NCBI GenBank assembly: GCA_017620255.1
Contig: JAFZQU010000028.1
Location: 124,001 to 188,000 of the forward strand
Direction of reading: 5' to 3'
DNA: 64,000 nt
Source: Lachnospiraceae bacterium
GTDB lineage: Bacteria; Bacillota; Clostridia; Lachnospirales; Lachnospiraceae
Below, piece after piece: positions 16,737-25,105 of the stretch (within the stretch, counting starts at the first letter, position 1; every line of letters begins with the position of its first letter). The notes beneath the pieces were generated by a model. It ran no database searches and had not been told where the DNA came from. It was given only the letters and a program-made list of their open reading frames with translations. The translations under genes were made by a program, and so were the position numbers.

Positions 16737-19325
16737 TCACTCAAACAGGAACTTAAGTCCGGTGACTTTTCCGTCTTCATCACGTCCGAGCGTGACTTTT
16801 GCATCAAACAGTTTTCCCGTCTTTTTGGATTTAAATCCTTTGATCGTGTCTGTCACGCCCTCTTTCAGCAGTTTTTCAACCTCTTCCACGGAAAAACTGT
16901 GACCGAGCATGGTGCCGATACTGAACCGGCAGCTGTTTTCGGACGCCTCTTTGCTGTAATTGGAGCAGCCGAACCCGAACGGCGTTTTCACGATCTGTCC
17001 GCCGCAGATGGGGCATATGACGCCCTCTACGGGTTTGGGCGTGTTGTCAAAATCAAACGCCACGATCGTTTTGCCTTCCTCATTTTTCTGAAGTTTCAGG
17101 GAAGCATTGAACTTCTTTTTCGATTTCGAGCGGAATCCTTCGATCTCATCGGTCTTCCCGTCGCGGATCAGTTTCAGGAACTGCTCTTCATCCAATAGGA
17201 CGCCTGCGATCTTGCCGACACTGAACCTGCATTTTTTATCCTCTTCTTCGTTCCAGTAATTACTGCAGCCGTAGCCAAACGAAGTCGTGGACAGTTCACC
17301 CCCGCAATCGGGACAGGAAATGCCGAGCATTTTCCGTGTTGCCATGCCTCTTGAGCCTTCTCCGGTAAACGGATGGATCTTCTTTGCAAGAACATCGCTC
17401 AAGTCGCTTCCGATCATCTGCTCCGTTTCCTTACGGATATAAGCTTCCAGCTTGGAACGGTACTCTTTGTCATCCACAGTCCCGTTTATGATACCTTCCA
17501 GGCCCTTTTCCCAGGAAGCTGTCATTTCCGGATTTAACAGCGTCGGCACCGTGAGATCTACGATCTCATAGATCATCTCGCCAAGGTTTTCCGGCGTGAT
17601 GATCTGCGTCTTTTTGTTCTGGTTCAGATATCGGATCCGGATCAGTTTCTCCAGGATCTCGCCTCTGGTAGCGCTTGTGCCGATCCCGGTGCTCTTGATC
17701 TGTTCTCTCAGTTCCTCGTCTTCGATCAGATTTCCGGCATTTTCCATTGCAAGGATCAGGTTTCCGGATGTATAACGTTTGGGAGGTGAAGTCTTGCCTT
17801 CTTTCGTATTCAGTTCCGTAAGCGAAACCCTGTCGCCCTTTTTCACGTTTTTGGCAAACCGGATCAGGTCTTCCTTCGAACAGGTCTCTTCATCCTCCTC
17901 ATCCTCGGATTCCTTCTTCTTCGGGAGACCGGAAACAGCCATGTAACCGGGATCGATCAGGACTTTTGCGGATGTAAAGAAAGCTTCGGTACCCACCAGG
18001 ATCTTGCATTTCATGGTCTGATACTGTGCCGGCGGATAAAAGATCGCCAAAAATCTTCTCGCGATCAGGTCGTAAACCTTCTTTTGCAGATCGTTCAGCT
18101 GGTCAACGCCGCGGGTCATGCCAGTCGGGATGATCGCATAATGGTCCGTGACTTTTTTATCATCGGTATAAGATGATCTTTCTATCTTGGAATCGGCATT
18201 TGTTTCGATGATATGACCGACAAAGCCCGCATAAGCCTCATAGTTACCGAGGCCTTTTAAGTTCTTTCTGATCTCCTTAGCGATCGCGGTGGTAAGGACT
18301 CTGGCATCTGTTCTGGGATAAGTTGTAAATTTCCGCTCATAGAGTTCCTGCACCACATCGAGCGTCTGTGCCGGAGAGATCTTGAAGAGTCTTGAACACT
18401 CAGACTGCAGTTCGGCGAGGTTAAACAAAAGCGGTGCTTTTTTCTTGGATATGGAACACTCTGCGGATTCGATGACACCATCCTTTCCCTGCAGAGAGCC
18501 GATCAGCGCCATCGCGTCTTCTTTTTTTCGAAAACCGTTCTCTTTGTAAAGAAGCGGTGATTGATAGTAAGCGCTTCCCTCGACCGCTTTCCATTCCGCA
18601 TGGAATCCCGCATCTGAAAAAGTGCCGATCACGCGGTAAAAAGGCGTTTCGACAAAATCACGGATCTCCCGTTCCCTCCTTACGACCATACCGAGCACGC
18701 AGGTCATCACACGGCCGATCGCAATGGCCGTATAGGATTTGGTCGCTGCCGCATCGTTGATCAGACGGCCGTATTTGACGGATAAGGCTCTGGAGAAATT
18801 GATCCCCAGGCTGTAATCCTCGATCGTGCGCATGATACCGGAACGGCCGAGCAGATCGTAATCCGACATGGGTTTAGCTTCCCTGATCCCGCGCAGGATC
18901 TCTTCATCGGTCTGTGAATCGATCCAGACACGCTTCTCCTCCATGCCTTCCCGCACGCCGCCATAGCGTCTGATATTCTCTTCGATGGTCTGTCCTTCTT
19001 TTCCAGAGTCGCCTGCCCAGTAAACCACATCAATGTCTGTACGGTGCAAGAGATCATGCACAATAGCATACTGGTCTTTCTGGTGCTTGTTTTCGATCAC
19101 ACCGTATTTGTAATCTTTGGGAAGAAAAGGAAGGTCTTCCACGCGCCACTTTTTATATTTTACGTCATAGCTTTCCGGATAAAGCATTTCGACAAGATGT
19201 CCGTAACACCAGGTGATCACATACTCATTATCTTCCATGTAACCCTTCTGCGAACCGTTCACATGTAAAACAGACGCAAAATCCCTCGCAACGGACGGTT
19301 TTTCCGTAATGATCAGTTTTTTCAA
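16737..19325 (-). CDS. topB: DNA topoisomerase type IA (TopB-like) with unusual TOPRIM motif
   Basis: An 862-residue type IA topoisomerase. Order: TOPRIM (1-150) with LIITEKPSVARDFA (Glu8 of TEKPS); GRVMTCVLGMVV; the active-site tyrosine in FTTYPRTDARVL; GIGTSATRGEILEKL. The C-terminus holds two zinc-ribbon-like repeats, each CPxCGG followed by FGYGCSNY or FGFGCSNY and CRFS. The acidic motif, normally DxDREGE, reads GDSGKEGQ (residues 105-112): the second aspartate is glycine and the last glutamate glutamine. Metal handling may therefore differ, although the tyrosine is kept. The family relaxes or decatenates DNA through a single-strand break. It follows an ATPase gene by 15 bases and precedes the IscU-like gene's promoter region. 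Confidence 0.88.
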   Translation of the reverse strand: MKKLIITEKPSVARDFASVLHVNGSQKGYMEDNEYVITWCYGHLVEMLYPESYDVKYKKWRVEDLPFLPKDYKYGVIENKHQKDQYAIVHDLLHRTDIDVVYWAGDSGKEGQTIEENIRRYGGVREGMEEKRVWIDSQTDEEILRGIREAKPMSDYDLLGRSGIMRTIEDYSLGINFSRALSVKYGRLINDAAATKSYTAIAIGRVMTCVLGMVVRREREIRDFVETPFYRVIGTFSDAGFHAEWKAVEGSAYYQSPLLYKENGFRKKEDAMALIGSLQGKDGVIESAECSISKKKAPLLFNLAELQSECSRLFKISPAQTLDVVQELYERKFTTYPRTDARVLTTAIAKEIRKNLKGLGNYEAYAGFVGHIIETNADSKIERSSYTDDKKVTDHYAIIPTGMTRGVDQLNDLQKKVYDLIARRFLAIFYPPAQYQTMKCKILVGTEAFFTSAKVLIDPGYMAVSGLPKKKESEDEEDEETCSKEDLIRFAKNVKKGDRVSLTELNTKEGKTSPPKRYTSGNLILAMENAGNLIEDEELREQIKSTGIGTSATRGEILEKLIRIRYLNQNKKTQIITPENLGEMIYEIVDLTVPTLLNPEMTASWEKGLEGIINGTVDDKEYRSKLEAYIRKETEQMIGSDLSDVLAKKIHPFTGEGSRGMATRKMLGISCPDCGGELSTTSFGYGCSNYWNEEEDKKCRFSVGKIAGVLLDEEQFLKLIRDGKTDEIEGFRSKSKKKFNASLKLQKNEEGKTIVAFDFDNTPKPVEGVICPICGGQIVKTPFGFGCSNYSKEASENSCRFSIGTMLGHSFSVEEVEKLLKEGVTDTIKGFKSKKTGKLFDAKVTLGRDEDGKVTGLKFLFE

Positions 19326-19340
19326 GAAATGAACCTCTTT

Positions 19341-20705
19341 CTATAGGAATGCTCCGTCGATCAGATGAAGAGACGGATCCGATATGGCTTCTTTTTTGAT
19401 CTTTTCATCAAAAGACTGCTGTGAAAACAGATAGATCTCATCGCATTTGATCCCGGCCTGGCTTACACAGTATTTATCCCACTCCAGATCTGCATAAGGC
19501 ATTTTGGCCTTTTCAAAGTTACAGAATGCGGCAACCGCATGTCCTCTTTCACTGCAGGCGACCAGATCGATCGTACCGACTTTGCCGTACCAGGCGCCGG
19601 TAACATCATATTTTTCTTTGGGGTTCTCCGCTTTCAGTTTATCCATGAGATGATCCGCACAGATCGCGGAATAAGCATATCCCGCGTAGGTACGTAGAAG
19701 CGGATCGATGTATTTACGGTAGAACTTTTCACTTTCCATAAGCGCAAGTGCGGAATAATGCGGGAAGATAAAATAAAACCAGAACCTGACAAACGGATCC
19801 TTGATCTGATAAATACCTTTCAGTGTATGATCAAGCCCTTTTGTCGGAACGGATTCCAGTTTGGATACGATGCCGTATTCGATCAGGTTTTTCATATATA
19901 CGCTGATCTTTGCACGCTCAAAACCCGTGAGTTTATGCAGTTCATTCAGTTTCCGCGGTCCGTTTGCAAGCGCTTCCAGGATCGTATGGTATACGGCAGG
20001 TTCTCTCAGTTCATCCGGAAGGATGCTCTGTCCGCGTTCATAAAAAGGACTGCCTTTGGTAAGAACAGATCTGCAGACATTATCATGCAGGGAAAGGTCC
20101 GGATCGAGTTTTGCAAGATCTCCCGCTTTTGCGCCGAAGATACTGTATAATTCGATCGCATTGATCTGATCGTAGTCCGGAAAAGCTTTCCATACCTCCG
20201 CAAACGTAAGCTCGGAAAGCCTGATGATCGAACTAAACTCATAGGCCTGATCTGACATGCTTTTGACCATATCCCGTTCCACAAAGGTTTTTGCGGTTGT
20301 ACACAGCAGAAACAGGACGTTCTGGTTGTTCCACTTGTTGTGGATCGTACGCAGCACATCTTCCATGAAGGACGGATCGGATTTAAGCAGATACTGAAAA
20401 TCATCGATCACGATCACGCGTTTCTGACAGGTGACAGAAAGCATGGCAGACAGGATATCCGGATAGCGGGCATTGAAACCGGTTCCCTTTGGCAGTTCTT
20501 CCCTGATCTCATTGTAGAAAAGCTTCAGCTGCAGATCGGGAGAACAGTTTCTTGCCCGGTAATAATAATATGTTTTATGATGCAAAAACAGACGCAAAAT
20601 ATCGCTTAAGCCGCTTTGTTTATCGCCGTATAACAGCACGATCTCATTGCGCGTATTCTGATAATGACGTTCTAATTGTTTAAGTTCTTCCTGATGAAAA
20701 TCCAT
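19341..20705 (-). CDS. Degenerate AAA ATPase with DUF234-like C-terminal domain
   Basis: A 454-residue protein of the archaeal-type ATPase/DUF234 group. The Walker A loop reads LLYGDKQSGLSDIL, missing the GKT/S lysine expected of GRRRVGKT-type relatives, while Walker B is intact (RVIVIDDFQYLL). A winged-helix-like part follows (LNELHKLTGFERAKISVYMK). The C-terminal region, with PFVRFWFYFIFP and GAWYGKVGTIDLVA, is the PD-(D/E)XK-like DUF234 domain. Loss of the Walker A lysine suggests weak or no ATP hydrolysis. It is tightly packed between the EAL gene (8 bases) and topB (15 bases). Function unknown. Confidence 0.75.
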   Translation of the reverse strand: MDFHQEELKQLERHYQNTRNEIVLLYGDKQSGLSDILRLFLHHKTYYYYRARNCSPDLQLKLFYNEIREELPKGTGFNARYPDILSAMLSVTCQKRVIVIDDFQYLLKSDPSFMEDVLRTIHNKWNNQNVLFLLCTTAKTFVERDMVKSMSDQAYEFSSIIRLSELTFAEVWKAFPDYDQINAIELYSIFGAKAGDLAKLDPDLSLHDNVCRSVLTKGSPFYERGQSILPDELREPAVYHTILEALANGPRKLNELHKLTGFERAKISVYMKNLIEYGIVSKLESVPTKGLDHTLKGIYQIKDPFVRFWFYFIFPHYSALALMESEKFYRKYIDPLLRTYAGYAYSAICADHLMDKLKAENPKEKYDVTGAWYGKVGTIDLVACSERGHAVAAFCNFEKAKMPYADLEWDKYCVSQAGIKCDEIYLFSQQSFDEKIKKEAISDPSLHLIDGAFL

Positions 20706-20713
20706 ATTATCAC

Positions 20714-22447
20714 CTATGGAAGCTGTCTGATGATCAGTTTTTCGAAGTCTGTTTTGGACATCGGCTTGCCGGTCAGATATCCCTGGATATAGTCGCAGCC
20801 GATCGTGTTCATAAAGTTCTGCTGTGCCTGTGTCTCCACGCCCTCTGCAACGGTCTTAAGTCCTAACTGCCCTGCCATATCGACTACGGCACGTGTGATG
20901 ATACCCGCAGAAGAATCAGTGATCGCGGAATCCACGAAAGTTCTGTCGATCTTCAAGATGTCGATCGGCATGTTTTTCAGATAAGACAATGAGGAAAATC
21001 CGGTACCGAAATCATCGAGGGCGATCTTGACACCCAGTTTGCGAAGTACATTGATCCTGTCGATCACCACATCATAGTCATTGATAAAGGCGGTCTCTGT
21101 GATCTCCAGTTCCAGTGAACCGGGGTCGAATTCATACATCTGCAGCAGGGACTGTACATAATCCACAAAATTGTCTTTTTCCAGCTGGATCGCGGATATA
21201 TTGATCGCGACAACGAGCGGCAGCCTGAAACGCATGCGCCAGTTGTTCATGATCTTTAAGGTCTCTTTCATGACCCAGGCACCGATCGGAATGATGGTCC
21301 CGTTCCGTTCGGCGATCGGAATGAATTCACCGGGCGATGTGATAAACTGTCCGTGCTCGTCCGGCCAGCGAAGCAGTGCTTCCGCACCGCGGAGTTTTCC
21401 CGTTTCCGATTCGAACTGCGGCTGGAAATAGATGACAAAGCCTTCTTTTTCAATGGTATCCTTGAGTTTCTGCTCCATGGATACACTTTTGACAAAATCC
21501 TGCAGGATCTCATATTCGAAGAAACAGATCCTGTTCTTACCGGATTCTTTGGCTTTGGATAATACGATCTCTGCGTTTTTGATCAGATCAAGAGCGTTTT
21601 TGCCGGCTTCCGGGAATTCGGCGACACCGGCGGATACGGTATAGTGCACTTCTGTCTTGTTGGTAAGGACATAAGGCTCTCTTAATCTGTCCCGTACGGT
21701 CTTATAGATATGATCCGCACTTCTCTGTCCGTGCGGATTGTAAATGGCAATGATAAAAACATCGGAACCGAATCTTCCGACGATCATATTGTCGCTCTGG
21801 AACTCTTTTAAGATCAGGGAAAATCCCTGTACAAGCTCATCTCCGAACAGAAGGCCGATGGAATCGTTGATCTTCTTAAAATCATCGATATCAAGGAACA
21901 GCAGTTCCACGCCGACTTTTTCGACAGCCGCCTGTTCGCACATATCCTGCAGACGGCGCACGAAATAATTCCTGTTATATAAGCCGGTCAGGGAATCGTT
22001 ATATGCAAGGTAAGCGATCTCATCGTTCTGGGATCTGCGCTTTGTAATATCCCGGATCGCAATGATCTTTTCAATGGGACTGCCGTCCTCATCATATACC
22101 ATCTTTGCTTCGATCTCGATCCAGTTGAATTTTGTTTTGGTGCGCAGTTCCACCTTGGCTTCCGTTTCATGATGGTGTTCCATTTCATAAATGGACTCGG
22201 TGTATGCTTTCATGTCCTCATCATGAAGAAGGTTCAGAAGATAGCGCTCATCATAGGGGATAGTGGAGATCTTCTCGCCGACTGCTTCATCCCACGGCCC
22301 GATCAGTTCGGCAGTCTGCGTACGGTAATCCTTATAGATATAGAGATACCCGTTGAATTCCGAGATCGCCCGGTAAATATGCTCACTTGCCATCAGGCGT
22401 TCATTCATCGCCGTAAGCAGATCGATCTGATACTTGAGATCTTCCAT
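20714..22447 (-). CDS. PAS-GGDEF-EAL protein, likely c-di-GMP phosphodiesterase
   Basis: A 577-residue cytoplasmic protein. A PAS domain (about 20-135) ends with IIAIRDITKRR; a GGDEF domain (about 145-305) has DSLTGLYNRNYF and LDIDDFKKIND, but its signature is GSDVF (227-231), so cyclase activity is probably lost. The EAL domain (about 325-570) is intact: EALLRW (356-361), LELEITETAF, ALDDFGTGFSSLSYL, KIDRTFV and TVAEGVETQAQ. It should hydrolyse c-di-GMP, with PAS sensing and perhaps GTP binding at the degenerate site as control. No membrane segment. A PilZ-domain gene at 50534-50881 is a possible effector in the same organism. It begins 27 bases after asd. Confidence 0.9.
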   Translation of the reverse strand: MEDLKYQIDLLTAMNERLMASEHIYRAISEFNGYLYIYKDYRTQTAELIGPWDEAVGEKISTIPYDERYLLNLLHDEDMKAYTESIYEMEHHHETEAKVELRTKTKFNWIEIEAKMVYDEDGSPIEKIIAIRDITKRRSQNDEIAYLAYNDSLTGLYNRNYFVRRLQDMCEQAAVEKVGVELLFLDIDDFKKINDSIGLLFGDELVQGFSLILKEFQSDNMIVGRFGSDVFIIAIYNPHGQRSADHIYKTVRDRLREPYVLTNKTEVHYTVSAGVAEFPEAGKNALDLIKNAEIVLSKAKESGKNRICFFEYEILQDFVKSVSMEQKLKDTIEKEGFVIYFQPQFESETGKLRGAEALLRWPDEHGQFITSPGEFIPIAERNGTIIPIGAWVMKETLKIMNNWRMRFRLPLVVAINISAIQLEKDNFVDYVQSLLQMYEFDPGSLELEITETAFINDYDVVIDRINVLRKLGVKIALDDFGTGFSSLSYLKNMPIDILKIDRTFVDSAITDSSAGIITRAVVDMAGQLGLKTVAEGVETQAQQNFMNTIGCDYIQGYLTGKPMSKTDFEKLIIRQLP

Positions 22448-22474
22448 GTTGTTACAATTCCCCTCTTATATAAT

Positions 22475-23551
22475 TCAGATATATCCCTTTGCTTTCAGTA
22501 ATTCCGCACATAATACGGCTCCCCCGGCCGCACCGCGGATCGTATTGTGGGAGAGACCCACAAACTTGAAATCATAGACCGTATCTTCTCTCAGACGGCC
22601 GATCGAGATCCCCATGCCGTTTTCGTAGTCCACATCCAAAGCCACCTGCGGACGGTTTTCTTCTTCCATATAGCGGATAAACTGCTTGGGCGCACTGGGA
22701 AGCGAGAGTGCCTGCGGTTCGCCGGAGAAAGATACCATTTTCTCGATCAGCTGCTCTTTGGTCGGTTTCTTGTTGAAACGCACAAAAACAGAAGCCGTAT
22801 GTCCGTTCAGCACCGGTATGCGGATACACTGTGTGGAGATCACGGGCAGTTTAGCTTTTACGATCTTATCCCCTTCGATATGACCGAGGATCTTTAACGG
22901 TTCCTGCTCACTCTTCTCTTCTTCCCCGCCGATATAAGGGATCACGTTGCCTTCCATTTCAGGCCATTCCTTAAAGGTCTTGCCTGCTCCTGAGATCGCC
23001 TGATATGTCGACGCGATCACTTCCACGGGCTCGAACTCTTTCCATGCGGCAAGAAGCGGTGCATAACTCTGAATGGAGCAGTTCGGTTTTACAGCCACAA
23101 AGCCGCGTTTCGTACCAAGTCTCTTCCTCTGCGCCTCAATGATCGCCGCATGATCGGGGTTGATCTCCGGAATGATCATCGGTACATCGTCCGTCCATCT
23201 GTGTGCGGAATTATTGCTGACAACGGGCACTTCTGCCTTTGCATAATCTTCTTCGATCTTTCTGATCTCTTCTTTTGTCATGTCCACTGCAGAGAAGACA
23301 AAATCAACCAGGGCAGCAACTTTGTCGATCTCCTGCACATTCATAACAACCATCTTTTTAACCGCTTCCGGCATCGGAGTTGTCATTTTCCATCTGCCTG
23401 CTACGGCTTCCTCATATGTCTTGCCTGCGCTGCGTGCACTTGCTGCGATGCAGACCACCTCAAACCACGTATGATCTTCCAGCAGGCTGATAAATCTCTG
23501 TCCCACCATTCCGGTACCGCCAAGGATACCTACTTTCAGTTTCTCACTCAT
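22475..23551 (-). CDS. asd: Aspartate-semialdehyde dehydrogenase
   Basis: A 358-residue enzyme reducing aspartyl phosphate to aspartate semialdehyde, the branch point to lysine, methionine and threonine. The NADP site is GILGGTGMVGQRF; the active cysteine is in VKPNCSIQS; YQAISGAGKTF and SVFVRFNKK complete the signature of the form shared with archaea and fungi. I choose ATG 23551 rather than the GTG at 23560 because GAGGAG sits at the right distance only for the ATG. This ATG overlaps the argH stop (ATGA), a sign of translational coupling. MetY at 26991-28271 lies further down the same aspartate-family route. Confidence 0.95.
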   Translation of the reverse strand: MSEKLKVGILGGTGMVGQRFISLLEDHTWFEVVCIAASARSAGKTYEEAVAGRWKMTTPMPEAVKKMVVMNVQEIDKVAALVDFVFSAVDMTKEEIRKIEEDYAKAEVPVVSNNSAHRWTDDVPMIIPEINPDHAAIIEAQRKRLGTKRGFVAVKPNCSIQSYAPLLAAWKEFEPVEVIASTYQAISGAGKTFKEWPEMEGNVIPYIGGEEEKSEQEPLKILGHIEGDKIVKAKLPVISTQCIRIPVLNGHTASVFVRFNKKPTKEQLIEKMVSFSGEPQALSLPSAPKQFIRYMEEENRPQVALDVDYENGMGISIGRLREDTVYDFKFVGLSHNTIRGAAGGAVLCAELLKAKGYI

Positions 23552-24948
23552 TCTTTCCACTCCTCTTTCTTTATAAATTCCAAAAAATCATGATTGATCT
23601 TAATTGTTTTCTCCATGGCTTCGGGCCCCGGTGCACCGGTCGTAAGACGCTTTTCCACACATGTTTCTAAACTGATGGCTTCGTAAATGTCTGCATCAAA
23701 CGCTTCTGAGATCTGTTTGAACTCCTCCATTGTCAGATCTTCTGCAGCCTTGTCTTCATCAATACAGTATAATACAAGTTTCCCGACAAGAGCATGTGCA
23801 TCCCGGAACGGGATCCCTTTCCCGACGAGATAATCAGCGATATCCGTTGCGTTCGTAAATCCCTTCATGGCAGATGCCGCCATTGTATCCTTCTTAAAAT
23901 GCATCGTGGAGAGCATGCCGTTAAAGAGGAACAGGCAGTCCTTTACGGTATCAATGGCGTCAAAGGAAACTTCCTTATCTTCCTGCATGTCTTTGTTATA
24001 GGCAAGCGGCAGCCCTTTCATGGTAACGAGCAGGGAAGTCAGCGCACCGTAGACTCTGCCGCATTTTCCTCTCGTCAGTTCCGCGATATCCGGATTCTTT
24101 TTCTGCGGCATGATCGAGGAACCTGTCGCATAAGTGTCATCGATCTCCACAAAGCCGTATTCATTGCTGTTCCAGAGAATGATCTCTTCGCTGAACCTGG
24201 ATAAGTGCATCATGATCAGCGACAGCGCGGCTAAAAACTCGATCAGATAATCACGGTCGGAAACAGAATCGATGCTGTTTGCCGTCGGGCCGTAGAATCC
24301 AAGTAATTCTGCTGTTGCTTCCCGGTCAAGCGGATAAGTGGTGCCGGCAAGCGCTCCCGCACCGAGAGGACAAAAGTTTAACCGCTCATAGACATCCACA
24401 AGACGGAGAAAATCACGTTTGAACATCTCAAAATAAGCGCCGAGGTGGTGTGCAAGCGTGATCGGCTGTGCTTTTTGCAAATGCGTGAAACCGGGCATAT
24501 AGGTATATACATTTTCCTGCATCAGGCGGTCGATCGTGGTCAGAAGTTCTTTGAGCAGACCCTCAACGTTGTCAACTTCCTCGCGCACATACAGCTTCAT
24601 GTCGAGTGCGACCTGATCGTTTCTGCTCCTGCCGGTATGCAGTTTTTTCCCGGCCTCTCCGATCCGCTCGATCAGATTTGCTTCCACAAAGCTGTGCACG
24701 TCTTCATACTGATCAGTGATCTCAAGATTACCGTGTTTCACATCCCGGTAGATCGACTGCAGACCGGATATGATGGCATCGCATTCATCCTCTGTCAGGA
24801 TCTTTTGCTTACAGAGCATTTTCGTATGTGCGATGCTCCCGTCAATATCCTGCTTCAGGAATCTGCTGTCGAACGATATGGATGCATTAAACTGATAAAC
24901 GCGTGCGTCTGTGTCTTTTGTGAAGCGGCCGCCCCATAACTGTGCCAT
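23548..24948 (-). CDS. argH: Argininosuccinate lyase
   Basis: A 466-residue enzyme splitting argininosuccinate to arginine and fumarate. It starts MAQLWGGRFTKDTDARVYQF and has the fumarase-superfamily signature GSSIMPQKKNPD with the catalytic serine loop, plus HTGRSRNDQVALDMKLY. The gene stands without argG nearby. It begins 29 bases after the tRNA-Thr gene with no promoter of its own visible, so it is probably transcribed from the tRNA promoter. Its stop overlaps the asd start. Confidence 0.97.
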   Translation of the reverse strand: MAQLWGGRFTKDTDARVYQFNASISFDSRFLKQDIDGSIAHTKMLCKQKILTEDECDAIISGLQSIYRDVKHGNLEITDQYEDVHSFVEANLIERIGEAGKKLHTGRSRNDQVALDMKLYVREEVDNVEGLLKELLTTIDRLMQENVYTYMPGFTHLQKAQPITLAHHLGAYFEMFKRDFLRLVDVYERLNFCPLGAGALAGTTYPLDREATAELLGFYGPTANSIDSVSDRDYLIEFLAALSLIMMHLSRFSEEIILWNSNEYGFVEIDDTYATGSSIMPQKKNPDIAELTRGKCGRVYGALTSLLVTMKGLPLAYNKDMQEDKEVSFDAIDTVKDCLFLFNGMLSTMHFKKDTMAASAMKGFTNATDIADYLVGKGIPFRDAHALVGKLVLYCIDEDKAAEDLTMEEFKQISEAFDADIYEAISLETCVEKRLTTGAPGPEAMEKTIKINHDFLEFIKKEEWKE

Positions 24949-24977
24949 GATAAAATCTCCCGTAAATATACAAAAAA

Positions 24978-25050
<73 letters not shown>

Positions 25051-25065
25051 GTTTCATACTTTGCT

Positions 25066-25094
25066 ATTATATAGAATAATCACAAAATTTGCAA
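25066..25094 (-). promoter_or_regulatory. Promoter for tRNA-Thr and probably argH-asd
   Basis: Minus strand TTGCAA (25089-25094), 17 bases, TATAAT (25066-25071), about 10-15 bases before the tRNA 5' end. Confidence 0.85.
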
Positions 25095-25105
25095 CACCCA
25101 TGTTG

